Assembly: GCA_017623655.1 (NCBI GenBank)
Contig: JAGAON010000008.1
Coordinates: 248,001 to 312,000, forward strand
Direction of reading: 5' to 3'
DNA from: Prevotella sp.
Lineage (GTDB): Bacteria > Bacteroidota > Bacteroidia > Bacteroidales > Bacteroidaceae
Length of the DNA: 64,000 bases
A program made the translations under genes and the position numbers. This document shows, piece after piece, positions 8,884 to 17,582 of the stretch. The notes beneath the pieces were generated by a model. That model made no database searches, was not told the origin of the DNA, and saw only the letters and a program-made list of their open reading frames with translations. The stretch's first letter is position 1; every line of letters begins with the position of its first letter.

Positions 8884-9007
8884 GAACCCCGAAGGGGTGA
8901 CACAACTTAGCACAGGGTGTAAACCCTGTGTTATCATTTGAGCGGGAAAAAGTGTATCGGAAACCCCGAAGCCGGCAGGCGAGGAACACAAAGTGCGACG
9001 AGGGGTG
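8884..9007 (+). repeat. Structured CCCC-element, copy a
   Basis: Starts GAACCCCGAAGGGGTGACA and ends GAGGGGTG. Stems: CCCC/GGGG; CACAGGG/CCCTGTG; and an outer stem of the 3' half enclosing GCCGGCAGGC and a weak CAC-aaa-GTG hairpin. It forms an inverted pair with the copy at 9074-9197. Confidence 0.8.
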
Positions 9008-9073
9008 ACATAAAAAACACAGGGAATCATCACAAACAAATATACCGAGGCGCATTATGTGCGACGGATATAT

Positions 9074-9197
9074 CACCCCTCGGCGGCTTTCTGCCGCCTC
9101 GCCTGCCGGCTTCGGGGTTTCCAATACGTCTTGCGGACGCACCATCTGAACACAGGGTTGACACCCTGTGCTGTAATATTCCACCCCTTCGGGGTTC
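9074..9197 (-). repeat. Structured CCCC-element, copy b
   Basis: Inverted partner of copy a. Its variable terminal hairpin is GGCGGC-agaaa-GCCGCC instead of the GCAC/GTGC seen elsewhere, so pairing is kept with different bases. Confidence 0.8.
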
Positions 9198-9243
9198 TCC
9201 ACCGACATAGAAACACCACCAAAATATACTACAAACCGAAGTG

Positions 9244-9267
9244 GTAGGGACGCACCTTGGTGCGTCC
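9244..9267. repeat. Single GTAG-type REP
   Basis: GTAG followed by GGACGCACC-TT-GGTGCGTCC. It has no adjacent inverted copy to its right; the opposite half is at 8809-8832. Confidence 0.8.
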
Positions 9268-9318
9268 TTCATGCCGAAACATAAACGGCCATTTCGCAAA
9301 AAGATGCCGGTTACGACA

Positions 9319-9413
9319 GTAGGCACGGCATCTTGCCGTGCAACAGGCAATGATGTCAAGGCCGAACAAAAGCGTACAGAAAAGGCGATTACACGGCAGG
9401 ATGCCGTGCCTAC
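9319..9413. repeat. GTAG-type REP pair, second stem type
   Basis: GTAG plus stem GCACGGCA/TGCCGTGC with a TCT loop, and an inverted copy (ACGGCA-GGA-TGCCGTGCCTAC) ending at 9413. The architecture matches the GGACGCACC type but the stem sequence is different. An array starts 15 bp later. Confidence 0.85.
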
Positions 9414-9427
9414 TATCATGCCGCAAA

Positions 9428-9512
9428 ACAAAAGGGTGCTGATTACATTGCAATCAGGCCTCTTTTACACAGTAATCAGCACCTGTTTGCAATGTAATCA
9501 GCACCCTTTTAC
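9428..9512. repeat. Phased palindromic array, 4 modules
   Basis: Modules at 9428, 9450, 9472 and 9494, each 19 bp, with spacers att, aca and aat. The second module has the alternative core GGCCT with a CTTTTAC arm. The array lies 21 bp beyond the 3' end of the GH10 gene. Confidence 0.95.
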
Positions 9513-9533
9513 GGAATGGCCGTCATGTCACTG

Positions 9534-12500
9534 TCATTCAACCACTTTCTTCACCGTCCTGACAGAGCCGTCAGAATAACGCTCTACCTCCAATATCAGG
9601 CCGTGAGGAGCGGCAACACGCTGTCCCGCAACGTTGAGGCAAGTCTTCCCTATCAGCTTTTTCCCGTCTCCGTCAGCGGCGGCGGACTTCACTCCCGTGG
9701 CCTTTTCCGCAGCCAGTCTCAGCTGTGCGTGGACGTTGTAATAGGCGGGTTTCGGCTCCAGAGAGCTGTTGTAAAGCAGCGGTTGGTTCTGCCTCCAAGA
9801 GTGATTGTCCGATATTCCCCACACCAACATGGACGGACAGTTGTCGTTACGCAGGAACACTCTCGTGACAGCGCCATACTCCTTCGCCTGAATGTCAAGC
9901 GCATCGGCGGCGTAAGGGTTGGCAAGAGCGATGTCAAGCTCGGTAATGATGCAGTTCATGCCTATGTCGGCGTAACGGCGTATGTTCTTCTCCAGCTTGA
10001 GGGTGTCCAGTTCTCCCGTCGTGAGGTGGCACTGCAAGCCGCAGCCGTCGATGGGGATGTTTGAGGCTTTAAGGCGCTTCACGAGGTTGTAATAGGCCTC
10101 GGTCTTCGTTCCGCCCATAAACTCCGCACCGTACTCGTTGATGTATAGCTTGGCCTGCGGGTCGGCCTGATGCGCCCATACGAACGCTGAATCGATAAAT
10201 TCCTCACCTATATAGGTCGCCCAGATGGACGGACGCAGCTTGTAGGCGGTAGGATCCGTGCGCACAATGCTCTGGTCATCGTCGAGAACCTCGTTGCATA
10301 CGTCCCACTCGCATATCCTGCCCTTGTAGTTGCCGACCACGTTGAAGATATGGTTTTTCAGTATATCGAGCAGCTGCCGCTTTGTGAATCCTTTGTTATT
10401 CTTCTTTCCATCCTGACTGACCCATGCCGGAACCTGCGAGTGCCAGGCCAGTGTATGGCCGCGCACAGCCTGCTTGTACCTGTCGGCCACCCATATAACA
10501 GCGTCAGAACCGCCATAGTTGAAGTTGCCTTGGCTTGGCTCTGTCGCGTCAAACTTCATCTCGTTCTCGCCCACAAGCATATTGAACTGATTGCCCACAA
10601 GCCCCGTTTCACCCGTGTCCTTGCTGCAATCGTAACGGTATGTGGCCACCGCCACGCCGATGTTCTTGCCCAACTTGGCTGCGTAAGTGCGCAACGGGGT
10701 GTCGTCGGTCATGTCCGTCGTCCAGTCATCGTCAGGATATTGTCCGGCAATGTCGCCGCCTTCGTTCTCATCCTCCACGTCACCCTGACCGCCGTAATCA
10801 AGTGATGTCACCTTGGCCACGATGTTATAGGAGCCGTCCGCGCCCTCACGCTGCTCCACAACCCATGTGTATGCCTTGGGATAACGCATCGCGAAGTTCC
10901 AGTCCGTGCCCTCCTTGGAGGTTGCGGAGAACAGTGTCACCTCGTCGTTCACCGCCAGCTGCGCCCCGTCAGCCAGCGCAATGGTGAGGCGGGGCATACG
11001 CTCCGAGTCCTCAAAGTCCTGTGTCTTTCCGCTGTAAGCTATGGGTCCGCTGACACTTACGAGGTCCGCCTCACCGGCACCACGTACCCGGCACACCACG
11101 TTAGCCTCCGGATGGAGCGTCACTTTCACGCCCGTTGCAGGCGTGACGGTATTCACGAACCGCAGAGTGCCTATGTCGTCAGAGCCGGCCTTGAGCGTAC
11201 CATACACCTCGGTGGGTGCGGCTATGGTTCCGTTGCCGCCCAATGTGGCGCCGCGAAAGACTGTTATCGTGCCGTTACTGCCGGTCGCTCCTTTGGTCTT
11301 TGCAGCCATGGTGGAGGCGGCGGAGTTGTCTATCAGCAGGGTACCGGCAAGAACGCGTATGCCGCCATTGATGTCATTGTCCCCGCCTGTGATGCTGTAT
11401 GTGCCCGTACCTTCCTTTATAAGGCCGACCTTGTTGCCCTCAGCGAATGGGGAGATGCCGCCTGCCAGTACGGCGTCGGTATTCTTGCCGCCGACGATGT
11501 AGTACGAATTGGCCGTGTTTTTCTTGTAATAGCCGCACAATGAGCTTCCTTTCTCTGTCTGCAACTCACCTATGCGTATGCCGCGCGTGCCTGACTCCAC
11601 CGCCATTGTGGCGCCGTCGTGCAGCACAAGCGTCTTGTTGGCGAAGAGGGTGTTGTACCTTGACGCGTCGATGTTGTCCGGCTGGAACGTCCCGCTGCTT
11701 ACAAGCAGTCCGTAGAAACCGCAGTTGCCCGCCACCTTCTTGTACGGATAGACGTGGACATCGCCCGTCATGCCGTTCCAGTCCGGGTACGTCGCGCCCT
11801 TGCTGGATGATGTTCCGATGTATGACCGTTCGCCGCCGGCGTAGATGTTGAGCGTTCCCTCGCCCGCTACCTTGCCCGTCCATTCCGAGTAACGGGACGT
11901 AAGCACGTTGGCGGTCTGGCCTGCCGGGATGTAGATATTGTCAGAGATGGTCTTGTAACTGGTTGAAGTGTTGCTGACACAATAGTCCAGCGTGCCGCCG
12001 TCCTCCACGGAAACGAAGTCGTCATACTCCCCTACCAGCTGCACATCGTCGATGTAATAGTCGGAGTTGTCATGGTGTATGCCGAGGCGCAGCCTGTCTG
12101 ACGTGTTGCTGTCCTCAACCGGTGACATGACGTACTCCTTGGTCTGCCACGTCTCTTTCGCCCCCTGACTGGGATAACCCTCATCCCTGTAAACCTCTTG
12201 CGAGCCTACAAAGGCGGCAAACTGTTTCCATTCCGCCTCGTCACCGGCACTGCGATAGAGTCTGTAACGCACCTTACCGTAACGTTTTGTCAACTCACTG
12301 CCGCGCAGAGTGGTGGGCAGCACGAACTCAGGATGGGCGCCCCAGTCCTCCAAGACTACATGGAGCACCTTGTTGGCGGGATTCGTCGGGTCGGCTACCA
12401 CAGTTGCGGTGGATGTCATTGTGCCGCCATAGACGTGCCACATGGGCACGGACGTCCCTATGGCATAGTTCTCAAAGTCGCACACGGTGAGCGGTGCGGC

Positions 12501-12557
12501 GCTTACGCCCGTTGCCGCGAGCAGGCAGGCAAGCAGGCTTCCAAATGTCTTTTTCAT
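9534..12557 (-). CDS. Secreted multidomain GH10 endo-beta-1,4-xylanase
   Basis: A 1007-residue extracellular or surface enzyme. Signal peptide MKKTFGSLLACLLAATGVSA is followed by a jelly-roll carbohydrate-binding-like domain (about 25-180), a beta-rich autotransporter-like region with GTLLIDN and TVFRGATLGGNGTI (about 190-560), and a GH10 barrel from about 625 to 960. Within the barrel, HTLAWHSQVP (about 699), WDVCNEVL with the acid/base Glu (about 751) and ITELDIAL with the nucleophile Glu (about 871) are intact. The C-terminus LNVAGQRV...VKKVVE resembles degenerate type IX secretion tails. No SusC/D genes lie nearby. Its leader probably includes the array at 12636-12720. Confidence 0.9.
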   Translation of the reverse strand: MKKTFGSLLACLLAATGVSAAPLTVCDFENYAIGTSVPMWHVYGGTMTSTATVVADPTNPANKVLHVVLEDWGAHPEFVLPTTLRGSELTKRYGKVRYRLYRSAGDEAEWKQFAAFVGSQEVYRDEGYPSQGAKETWQTKEYVMSPVEDSNTSDRLRLGIHHDNSDYYIDDVQLVGEYDDFVSVEDGGTLDYCVSNTSTSYKTISDNIYIPAGQTANVLTSRYSEWTGKVAGEGTLNIYAGGERSYIGTSSSKGATYPDWNGMTGDVHVYPYKKVAGNCGFYGLLVSSGTFQPDNIDASRYNTLFANKTLVLHDGATMAVESGTRGIRIGELQTEKGSSLCGYYKKNTANSYYIVGGKNTDAVLAGGISPFAEGNKVGLIKEGTGTYSITGGDNDINGGIRVLAGTLLIDNSAASTMAAKTKGATGSNGTITVFRGATLGGNGTIAAPTEVYGTLKAGSDDIGTLRFVNTVTPATGVKVTLHPEANVVCRVRGAGEADLVSVSGPIAYSGKTQDFEDSERMPRLTIALADGAQLAVNDEVTLFSATSKEGTDWNFAMRYPKAYTWVVEQREGADGSYNIVAKVTSLDYGGQGDVEDENEGGDIAGQYPDDDWTTDMTDDTPLRTYAAKLGKNIGVAVATYRYDCSKDTGETGLVGNQFNMLVGENEMKFDATEPSQGNFNYGGSDAVIWVADRYKQAVRGHTLAWHSQVPAWVSQDGKKNNKGFTKRQLLDILKNHIFNVVGNYKGRICEWDVCNEVLDDDQSIVRTDPTAYKLRPSIWATYIGEEFIDSAFVWAHQADPQAKLYINEYGAEFMGGTKTEAYYNLVKRLKASNIPIDGCGLQCHLTTGELDTLKLEKNIRRYADIGMNCIITELDIALANPYAADALDIQAKEYGAVTRVFLRNDNCPSMLVWGISDNHSWRQNQPLLYNSSLEPKPAYYNVHAQLRLAAEKATGVKSAAADGDGKKLIGKTCLNVAGQRVAAPHGLILEVERYSDGSVRTVKKVVE

Positions 12558-12635
12558 TCTCTTGTATTATTGTTTTATCATTCTTTTTCACTCTATTCCG
12601 CAAAGCATGGGAAACACGCGGTTACGCACTACAAG

Positions 12636-12720
12636 GCAAAAGGGTGCTGATTACACTGCAATCAGGTGCTGATTACCATGTAAAAGAGGCCTGATTACAC
12701 AGCAATCAGCACCCTTTTAC
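12636..12720. repeat. Phased palindromic array, 4 modules
   Basis: Modules at 12636, 12658, 12680 and 12702; spacers act, cat and aca. The third module has core AGGCC. It lies between the GH10 start and its likely promoter, so it is probably transcribed in the GH10 leader. Confidence 0.95.
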
Positions 12721-12799
12721 TTTGCATCCCGTAACGCATTATGCGGCAACGTGTTGCCGGCCGGCTGCCGTAAAAGATACGAAAACCGTCCATACCTCT

Positions 12800-12832
12800 G
12801 CAAAATTAATACTTTTTTCCAAGAAAAGACAA
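12800..12832 (-). promoter_or_regulatory. Candidate promoter for the GH10 gene
   Basis: The minus strand reads TTG (12832-12830), a 21-bp spacer, then TAATTTTGC (12808-12800). This predicts a leader of about 235 nt containing the four-module array. Confidence 0.55.
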
Positions 12833-12911
12833 TAAATTCTGGTAAAAGTTGCCATGGCATTCATATTTATGCACAGAATGGGGTAGTGTGAGCAATTTCT
12901 CAACAAATATT

Positions 12912-12942
12912 TTGCAGAATGGAAAATAATGAGTAACTTTGC
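12912..12942 (+). promoter_or_regulatory. Promoter of the etfBA-acd operon
   Basis: TTG at 12912-12914, a 19-bp spacer and TAACTTTGC at 12934-12942, about 60 bp before etfB. Confidence 0.75.
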
Positions 12943-13002
12943 GGCTGAATGCACTAAACTAAACAGAAAAGACTATACATTATTTATATATATAACAACA
13001 TT

Positions 13003-13884
13003 ATGAGTTTGAAAATCGTAGTACTTGCAAAGCAGGTACCTGACACCAGAAACGTAGGTCCCGACGCTATGACTCCGGAAGGTACGGTAAACCGTAGCGC
13101 ACTGCCCGCAGTCTTCAATCCGGACGACCTTAATGCTCTTGAACAGGCACTGATCTTAAAGGACAAATTCCCCGGTTCTACCATTTCAGTGGTTACCATG
13201 GGACTGCCGAAATCAGCGGAAGTGATTCGCGAGGCACTCTACCGCGGCGCTGACTGCGGCTATGTCGTGACGGACAGGCCGCTTGGCGGAGCCGACACCC
13301 TGGCCACTTCATACACCCTTGCACAGGCCATAAAGAAGATAGGTGACTTTGACATCATCCTCGGAGGACGACAGGCCATCGACGGAGACACCGCACAGGT
13401 GGGTCCGCAGATAGCCGAAAAGCTGGGGCTCACGCAGGTAACGTATGCGGAAGAGATACTGTCTCTTGACGAAAAGGAAAGGAAAATCGTGATAAAGCGC
13501 CACATAGACGGCGGCGTGGAGACGGTGGAAGCACCGCTGCCGCTGGTGGTTACGGTGAACGGCAGCGCCGCTCCGTGTCGTCCGCGCAACGCGAAACTGC
13601 TGATGAAGTACAAGAACGCCACCGTACCGGCGGAACGTACGCCGGAGCAGGAGGAGGCCATGGCGGAGATGATAGCCCGCAAACCCTATCTGAACATAAC
13701 GCAGTGGGGAGCGGCAGACATCGAGTGTGACCCGAAACAGATAGGCAAGACCGGCTCGCCAACGAACGTGAAGACGGTGAAGAACATCGTGTTCAAGGCG
13801 AAGGAAAGCCGCACAATGACCGGTTCTGACGAGGATGTGAACAACCTTATTGTAGAACTGCTTAACGAAAAGATTATCGGGTAA
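13003..13884 (+). CDS. etfB: Electron transfer flavoprotein beta subunit
   Basis: The smaller subunit of the FAD/AMP-containing electron carrier that accepts electrons from acyl-CoA dehydrogenases. The 293-residue protein begins MSLKIVVLAKQVPDT, typical of EtfB, and has the nucleotide-fold segment DIILGGRQAIDGDTAQVGPQIAE and the conserved PLPLVVTVNGSAAPCRPRN. It is followed by etfA after a 110-bp gap holding an AACC/GGTT inverted repeat, and then by its likely partner dehydrogenase. Whether the complex is electron-bifurcating cannot be decided from sequence alone. Confidence 0.95.
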   Translation: MSLKIVVLAKQVPDTRNVGPDAMTPEGTVNRSALPAVFNPDDLNALEQALILKDKFPGSTISVVTMGLPKSAEVIREALYRGADCGYVVTDRPLGGADTLATSYTLAQAIKKIGDFDIILGGRQAIDGDTAQVGPQIAEKLGLTQVTYAEEILSLDEKERKIVIKRHIDGGVETVEAPLPLVVTVNGSAAPCRPRNAKLLMKYKNATVPAERTPEQEEAMAEMIARKPYLNITQWGAADIECDPKQIGKTGSPTNVKTVKNIVFKAKESRTMTGSDEDVNNLIVELLNEKIIG

Positions 13885-13899
13885 CCGCCGGAAGCGGTA

Positions 13900-13983
13900 C
13901 GGTTGTGGGTTGACGGTTGCAGGTTTGAGGTCTTGCACCTCCCTACCGACTTACCTACAACCTTAAACCTAAAACCCCAAACC
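13900..13983. repeat. AACC/GGTT inverted repeat between etfB and etfA
   Basis: The left side is rich in GGTTGnGGGTTGACGGTTGC and the right side in CTACAACC/TTAAACC. It ends about 12 bp before the etfA start. Relatives lie at 22780-22877, 39018-39158 and 39904-39974. Confidence 0.65.
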
Positions 13984-13994
13984 ATAGAAGACAA

Positions 13995-15035
13995 ATGAAC
14001 AACGTTTTTGTATATTGCGAGATAGAGGGCACAACAGTGAAGGATGTCTCTCTCGAACTGCTCACAAAAGGACGCAAACTGGCCGACACCTTGGGCGTGA
14101 AGCTGGAATGTATCATAGCCGGAAGCGGACTGGACGGTGTGGAACGGCAGGTAATCAAGTACGGAGTCGATAAGGTTCACGTGTTTGACGCCGAGGGATT
14201 GTTCCCATATACCTCCAACCCTCACACCGCATTGGTGGTAAACCTCTTCAAGGAGGAACAGCCGCAGATATGCCTTATGGGCGCAACCGTTATAGGACGC
14301 GACCTCGGACCGCGTGTATCGTCAGCACTGTTCAGCGGACTTACCGCCGACTGTACGGAGCTTGAGATAGGCAGTTTCGACATGAAAGTGAAGAACGAAG
14401 CCGGCGAACTGGTGGCAAAGCACTATGAACAGCAGCTCTACCAGATACGCCCCGCATTCGGAGGAAACATCATCGCCACCATCGTCAACCCCGAACACCG
14501 TCCGCAAATGGCGACAGTGCGCGAGGGAGTGATGAAGAAAGAGGTGCTGGACGAGAACTATAACGGCGAGACAGTGCGCCATGACGTGGCAAAATACGTA
14601 CCCGAAACAGAGTACGTAGTAAAGGTTCTTGACCGCCATGTGGAGGAAGCCAAGCACAATCTGAAAGGCGCGACGATAGTAGTGGCCGGAGGTTACGGCG
14701 TAGGTTCAAAGGAAGGGTTCGCGCAACTCTTCGACCTTGCCAAGGAACTGCATGCGGAAGTGGGCGCAAGCCGTGCCGCGGTGGATGCCGGATGGATAGA
14801 GAACAGCCGCCAGATAGGCCAGACCGGCGTGACGGTACGCCCGAAAGTGTATATAGCCTGCGGCATATCAGGACAGATACAGCACATCGCGGGAATGCAG
14901 GACGCCGGCATCATCATATCAATCAACAGCGACCCGGACGCTCCTATCAACGCCATCGCCGACTATGTGATTAATGGTACGGTGGAAGAAGTGGTGCCTA
15001 AACTCATAAAGTATTACAAGCAGAATAACAAATAA
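13995..15035 (+). CDS. etfA: Electron transfer flavoprotein alpha subunit
   Basis: The larger ETF subunit, which holds FAD. The 346-residue protein has the variable N-terminal domain starting MNNVFVYCEIEGTTVKDVS. The diagnostic C-terminal FAD-binding region contains VVAGGYGVGSKEGF, GASRAAVDAGWIENSRQIGQ, TGVTVRPKVYIACGISGQIQ and AGMQDAGIIISINSDPDAPI. The acyl-CoA dehydrogenase starts 6 bp after its stop, so the three genes form one operon. Confidence 0.96.
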   Translation: MNNVFVYCEIEGTTVKDVSLELLTKGRKLADTLGVKLECIIAGSGLDGVERQVIKYGVDKVHVFDAEGLFPYTSNPHTALVVNLFKEEQPQICLMGATVIGRDLGPRVSSALFSGLTADCTELEIGSFDMKVKNEAGELVAKHYEQQLYQIRPAFGGNIIATIVNPEHRPQMATVREGVMKKEVLDENYNGETVRHDVAKYVPETEYVVKVLDRHVEEAKHNLKGATIVVAGGYGVGSKEGFAQLFDLAKELHAEVGASRAAVDAGWIENSRQIGQTGVTVRPKVYIACGISGQIQHIAGMQDAGIIISINSDPDAPINAIADYVINGTVEEVVPKLIKYYKQNNK

Positions 15036-15041
15036 GAACAA

Positions 15042-16796
15042 ATGCCAAACTTCTATACTGACAATCCTGAGATAAAATACCATCTCAGCCACCCCTTGCT
15101 CAAGCGTATCGTTGAGCTGAAAGAGCGTGATTACGCCGATAAAGACAAGTATGACTACGCCCCGGAGAACTTTGAAGACGCGTTGGACTCATACAATCGC
15201 GTGCTGGAACTTGCCGGTGACGTCATGGCTAACGTCGTTGCACCCAATGCGGAGGAGGTAGATGCGGAAGGACCGCACCTTGTCAACAACCGCATGATAT
15301 ACGCATCAAAGACATACGAGAACCTTGACGCGGCGATAAAGGCCGGCCTCAACGGCGTCACCATGCCGCGACGCTACGGCGGTCTGAACTTCCCTATGGC
15401 GATATACTCGGCCATTAACGAGATGGTAGCCACCGCCGACACCGGTTTCGAGAACATCTGGTCACTGCAAGACTGCATAGAAACCCTCTATGAGTTCGGT
15501 GATGAGGACCAGAGACAGCGCTTTGTGCCGCGTGTCTGCAACGGGGAAACGATGTCAATGGACCTCACCGAGCCTGACGCCGGCTCTGACTTGCAGTCCG
15601 TCATGCTTAAAGCCACATTCGACGAAGCCAACAACTGCTGGCGTCTGAACGGCTGCAAGCGTTTCATTACCAACGGAGATTCCGACATACACCTTGTGCT
15701 TGCACGCTCGGAAGAGGGCACACGGGACGGCCGCGGACTGTCAATGTTCATCTATGACAAACGTGACGGCGGTGTGGATGTGCGCCGACTGGAGAACAAA
15801 CTGGGCATACACGGCTCACCAACATGCGAGCTTGTCTATAAGAACGCCAAGGCCGAGCTGTGCGGTTCACGCAAGATGGGTCTGATAAAGTATGTCATGG
15901 GCCTGATGAACGGTGCCCGTCTCGGCATCGCCGGGCAGAGTACAGGCGTCAGCCAGATGGCTTACAACGAGGCTTTGGCATACGCCAAGGAGCGCAAACA
16001 GTTCGGTAAAGCCATCATAGAGTTCCCCGCCGTCTATGATATGCTGTCCATTATGAAGGCAAGACTGGACGCAGGACGCGCCCTTCTGTACGCTACCAGC
16101 CGCTATGTGGATATGTATAAGATTCTGGAAGACATCGAACGAGAGCGCAAACAGAACGGAGACAAGCTCACACCGGAGGAACGTGCGGAGTGCAAGACAT
16201 ACTCCAAGCTCGCCGATGCGTTCACTCCTCTGGCCAAAGGCATGACATCCGAGTACGCGAACCTCAACACTTACGACGGCATACAGGTGCATGGCGGTTC
16301 CGGTTTCATGCTCGAATACGCCTGCCAACGCCTTTATCGCGACGCCCGCATCCTCACAATATACGAAGGAACGACGCAGTTGCAGTGCGTGGCGGCAGGC
16401 CGTTACATCACAAACGGCTTCTACGGACAGGTGATAAGCGATATGTTGCAGTTCGGCCAGTCACCGGCAGGCGTAGGAACGACAGCCTGGTGCAGCGAGG
16501 AGTTTGCCGCATTGAGGGAGCGTGTGGATAACATGGCGGAGAAATACAATGCCGCCGTCGCCTTTGTCAACGACCAGAAGGACGACGAGTTCAAGGACTT
16601 CGCCATCCGTCATCTTTACGAAATGGCCGCGGACTGCATCATGGCGATACTCCTTATAGGCGACGCCAGCAAGTCACCGGAACTCTTCGGCAAGTCAGCA
16701 CGCGTCTATACCCGCTATGTAGCGGCAGAGGTTGAGAAGCATTACGACTTCATCATGTCCGCCACTCCGGCTGATCTCGCGGACTATCGCAAGTAA
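15042..16796 (+). CDS. Acyl-CoA dehydrogenase
   Basis: FAD enzyme that oxidises acyl-CoA to enoyl-CoA and passes electrons to EtfAB. It has N-terminal, middle and C-terminal acyl-CoA dehydrogenase domains with SMDLTEPDAGSDLQS (flavin-binding region), QVHGGSGFMLEYACQRLYRD and RILTIYEGTTQLQ, whose Glu sits at the usual catalytic-base position. At 584 residues it is about 200 longer than short-chain enzymes because of a helical C-terminal extension. Chain-length preference cannot be read with confidence. It is third in the etf operon. Confidence 0.93.
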   Translation: MPNFYTDNPEIKYHLSHPLLKRIVELKERDYADKDKYDYAPENFEDALDSYNRVLELAGDVMANVVAPNAEEVDAEGPHLVNNRMIYASKTYENLDAAIKAGLNGVTMPRRYGGLNFPMAIYSAINEMVATADTGFENIWSLQDCIETLYEFGDEDQRQRFVPRVCNGETMSMDLTEPDAGSDLQSVMLKATFDEANNCWRLNGCKRFITNGDSDIHLVLARSEEGTRDGRGLSMFIYDKRDGGVDVRRLENKLGIHGSPTCELVYKNAKAELCGSRKMGLIKYVMGLMNGARLGIAGQSTGVSQMAYNEALAYAKERKQFGKAIIEFPAVYDMLSIMKARLDAGRALLYATSRYVDMYKILEDIERERKQNGDKLTPEERAECKTYSKLADAFTPLAKGMTSEYANLNTYDGIQVHGGSGFMLEYACQRLYRDARILTIYEGTTQLQCVAAGRYITNGFYGQVISDMLQFGQSPAGVGTTAWCSEEFAALRERVDNMAEKYNAAVAFVNDQKDDEFKDFAIRHLYEMAADCIMAILLIGDASKSPELFGKSARVYTRYVAAEVEKHYDFIMSATPADLADYRK

Positions 16797-16820
16797 ACCA
16801 GAACGCAATACAGAATGTAC

Positions 16821-16870
16821 AACAAATCGGGCAAATGGAGAATATATCTCTGTTTGCCCGATTTGTCCTT
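16821..16870. terminator. Stem-loop after the acyl-CoA dehydrogenase
   Basis: ACAAATCGGGCAAA pairs with TTTGCCCGATTTGT over a 17-nt loop, between convergent genes. The T-run is imperfect (CCTTTATCTTT), but the 14-bp stem is perfect. Confidence 0.75.
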
Positions 16871-16884
16871 TATCTTTACGACTG

Positions 16885-17163
16885 TTATCTGAACAAATCA
16901 GAATGAGTACCTGTCTGAACAAACAATAGTGTCAGCCTGTTATCATCCTGTTCCCATACCATTAACCAATCAGGTTCAATGTGACATTCCCACAAGACGT
17001 TACTGTTTCCCTTTAATTTGTGCGGCTTATACGTTACAGGCAATGTACCGGTGCGTTCAAGAAACTGCACGGCCTGCTGTATTTTGGAAATGTCAAGATT
17101 TCTCTTTACACACCGCCGCAAGTCTTTTTTGAACCTGTTTGTGTAACTTACACTATACGACAT
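16885..17163 (-). CDS. YafQ/RelE-superfamily mRNA interferase toxin
   Basis: A 92-residue basic protein matching the YafQ family: MSYSVSYTNRFKKDLRRC at the N-terminus, HKLKGNSNVLWECHIEPDW in the middle, and LLFVQTGTHSDLF at the C-terminus. The His, Asp and Phe positions typical of YafQ catalytic or substrate contacts are present. It is encoded 9 bp downstream of its small antitoxin on the minus strand. The toxin probably cleaves mRNA on the ribosome. The pair is intact. Confidence 0.9.
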   Translation of the reverse strand: MSYSVSYTNRFKKDLRRCVKRNLDISKIQQAVQFLERTGTLPVTYKPHKLKGNSNVLWECHIEPDWLMVWEQDDNRLTLLFVQTGTHSDLFR

Positions 17164-17172
17164 TGCCTGTAT

Positions 17173-17400
17173 TTATCCAAGAATCTGCCTAAACATATCG
17201 TCAGCACTCTGCGCATGATACACTCGTCCGGCCGCTATATCATCCATAGCCTCACGATACCCCGCGGTCTTTGTGATGTCCTCCGCCTCATCCTGCGACT
17301 TTATCACGCGCACCTTACCAACACCTTTCAGCAGCATACAAGCCCGCCGTATCTTGTCAATGAGTGCATCGTCCGTTATATTCAATATTATTGAAGCCAT
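17173..17400 (-). CDS. Antitoxin of the YafQ-type module
   Basis: A 75-residue acidic protein starting MASIILNITDDALIDKIRRA and ending YHAQSADDMFRQILG. An N-terminal beta strand and helix could form a ribbon-helix-helix-like DNA-binding fold, and the C-terminal region would wrap the toxin. Position directly upstream of the toxin supports the role. It is not a close match to DinJ by eye, so its family is uncertain. Confidence 0.75.
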   Translation of the reverse strand: MASIILNITDDALIDKIRRACMLLKGVGKVRVIKSQDEAEDITKTAGYREAMDDIAAGRVYHAQSADDMFRQILG

Positions 17401-17427
17401 AATCTCTGTGCTTTACGTTATGATTTT

Positions 17428-17436
17428 GCAAATATA
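17428..17436 (-). promoter_or_regulatory. -7 box for the toxin-antitoxin pair
   Basis: The minus strand reads TATATTTGC, 28 bp upstream of the antitoxin start. Confidence 0.55.
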
Positions 17437-17510
17437 CTACTTTTATTTTTAATTTCCAAATCTTTTGAACATTTTGTAATACTTTGCCGCTTAGTGTGCA
17501 CATCCATAGC

Positions 17511-17558
17511 AAAAGCCCCATGCCCGCTCCACAAAAGGAAAGCAAGCACGGGGCTTTT
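17511..17558 (-). terminator. Stem-loop after the outer-membrane protein gene
   Basis: AAAAGCCCCATGC pairs with GCACGGGGCTTTT across a 22-nt loop. It is followed on the minus strand by TTTTGC, so the T-run is short. Confidence 0.6.
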
Positions 17559-17582
17559 CATATCATGTCGTCTCCGAAGGGA

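Noticed and set aside
8629-9579. Several open frames of 60-130 codons between the BASS transporter and the GH10 gene
   Set aside because: They run through REPs, the structured-element pair and the array. The same peptides (for example PRRG and CRLRG runs) recur at other copies, so they are translated repeats, not genes.
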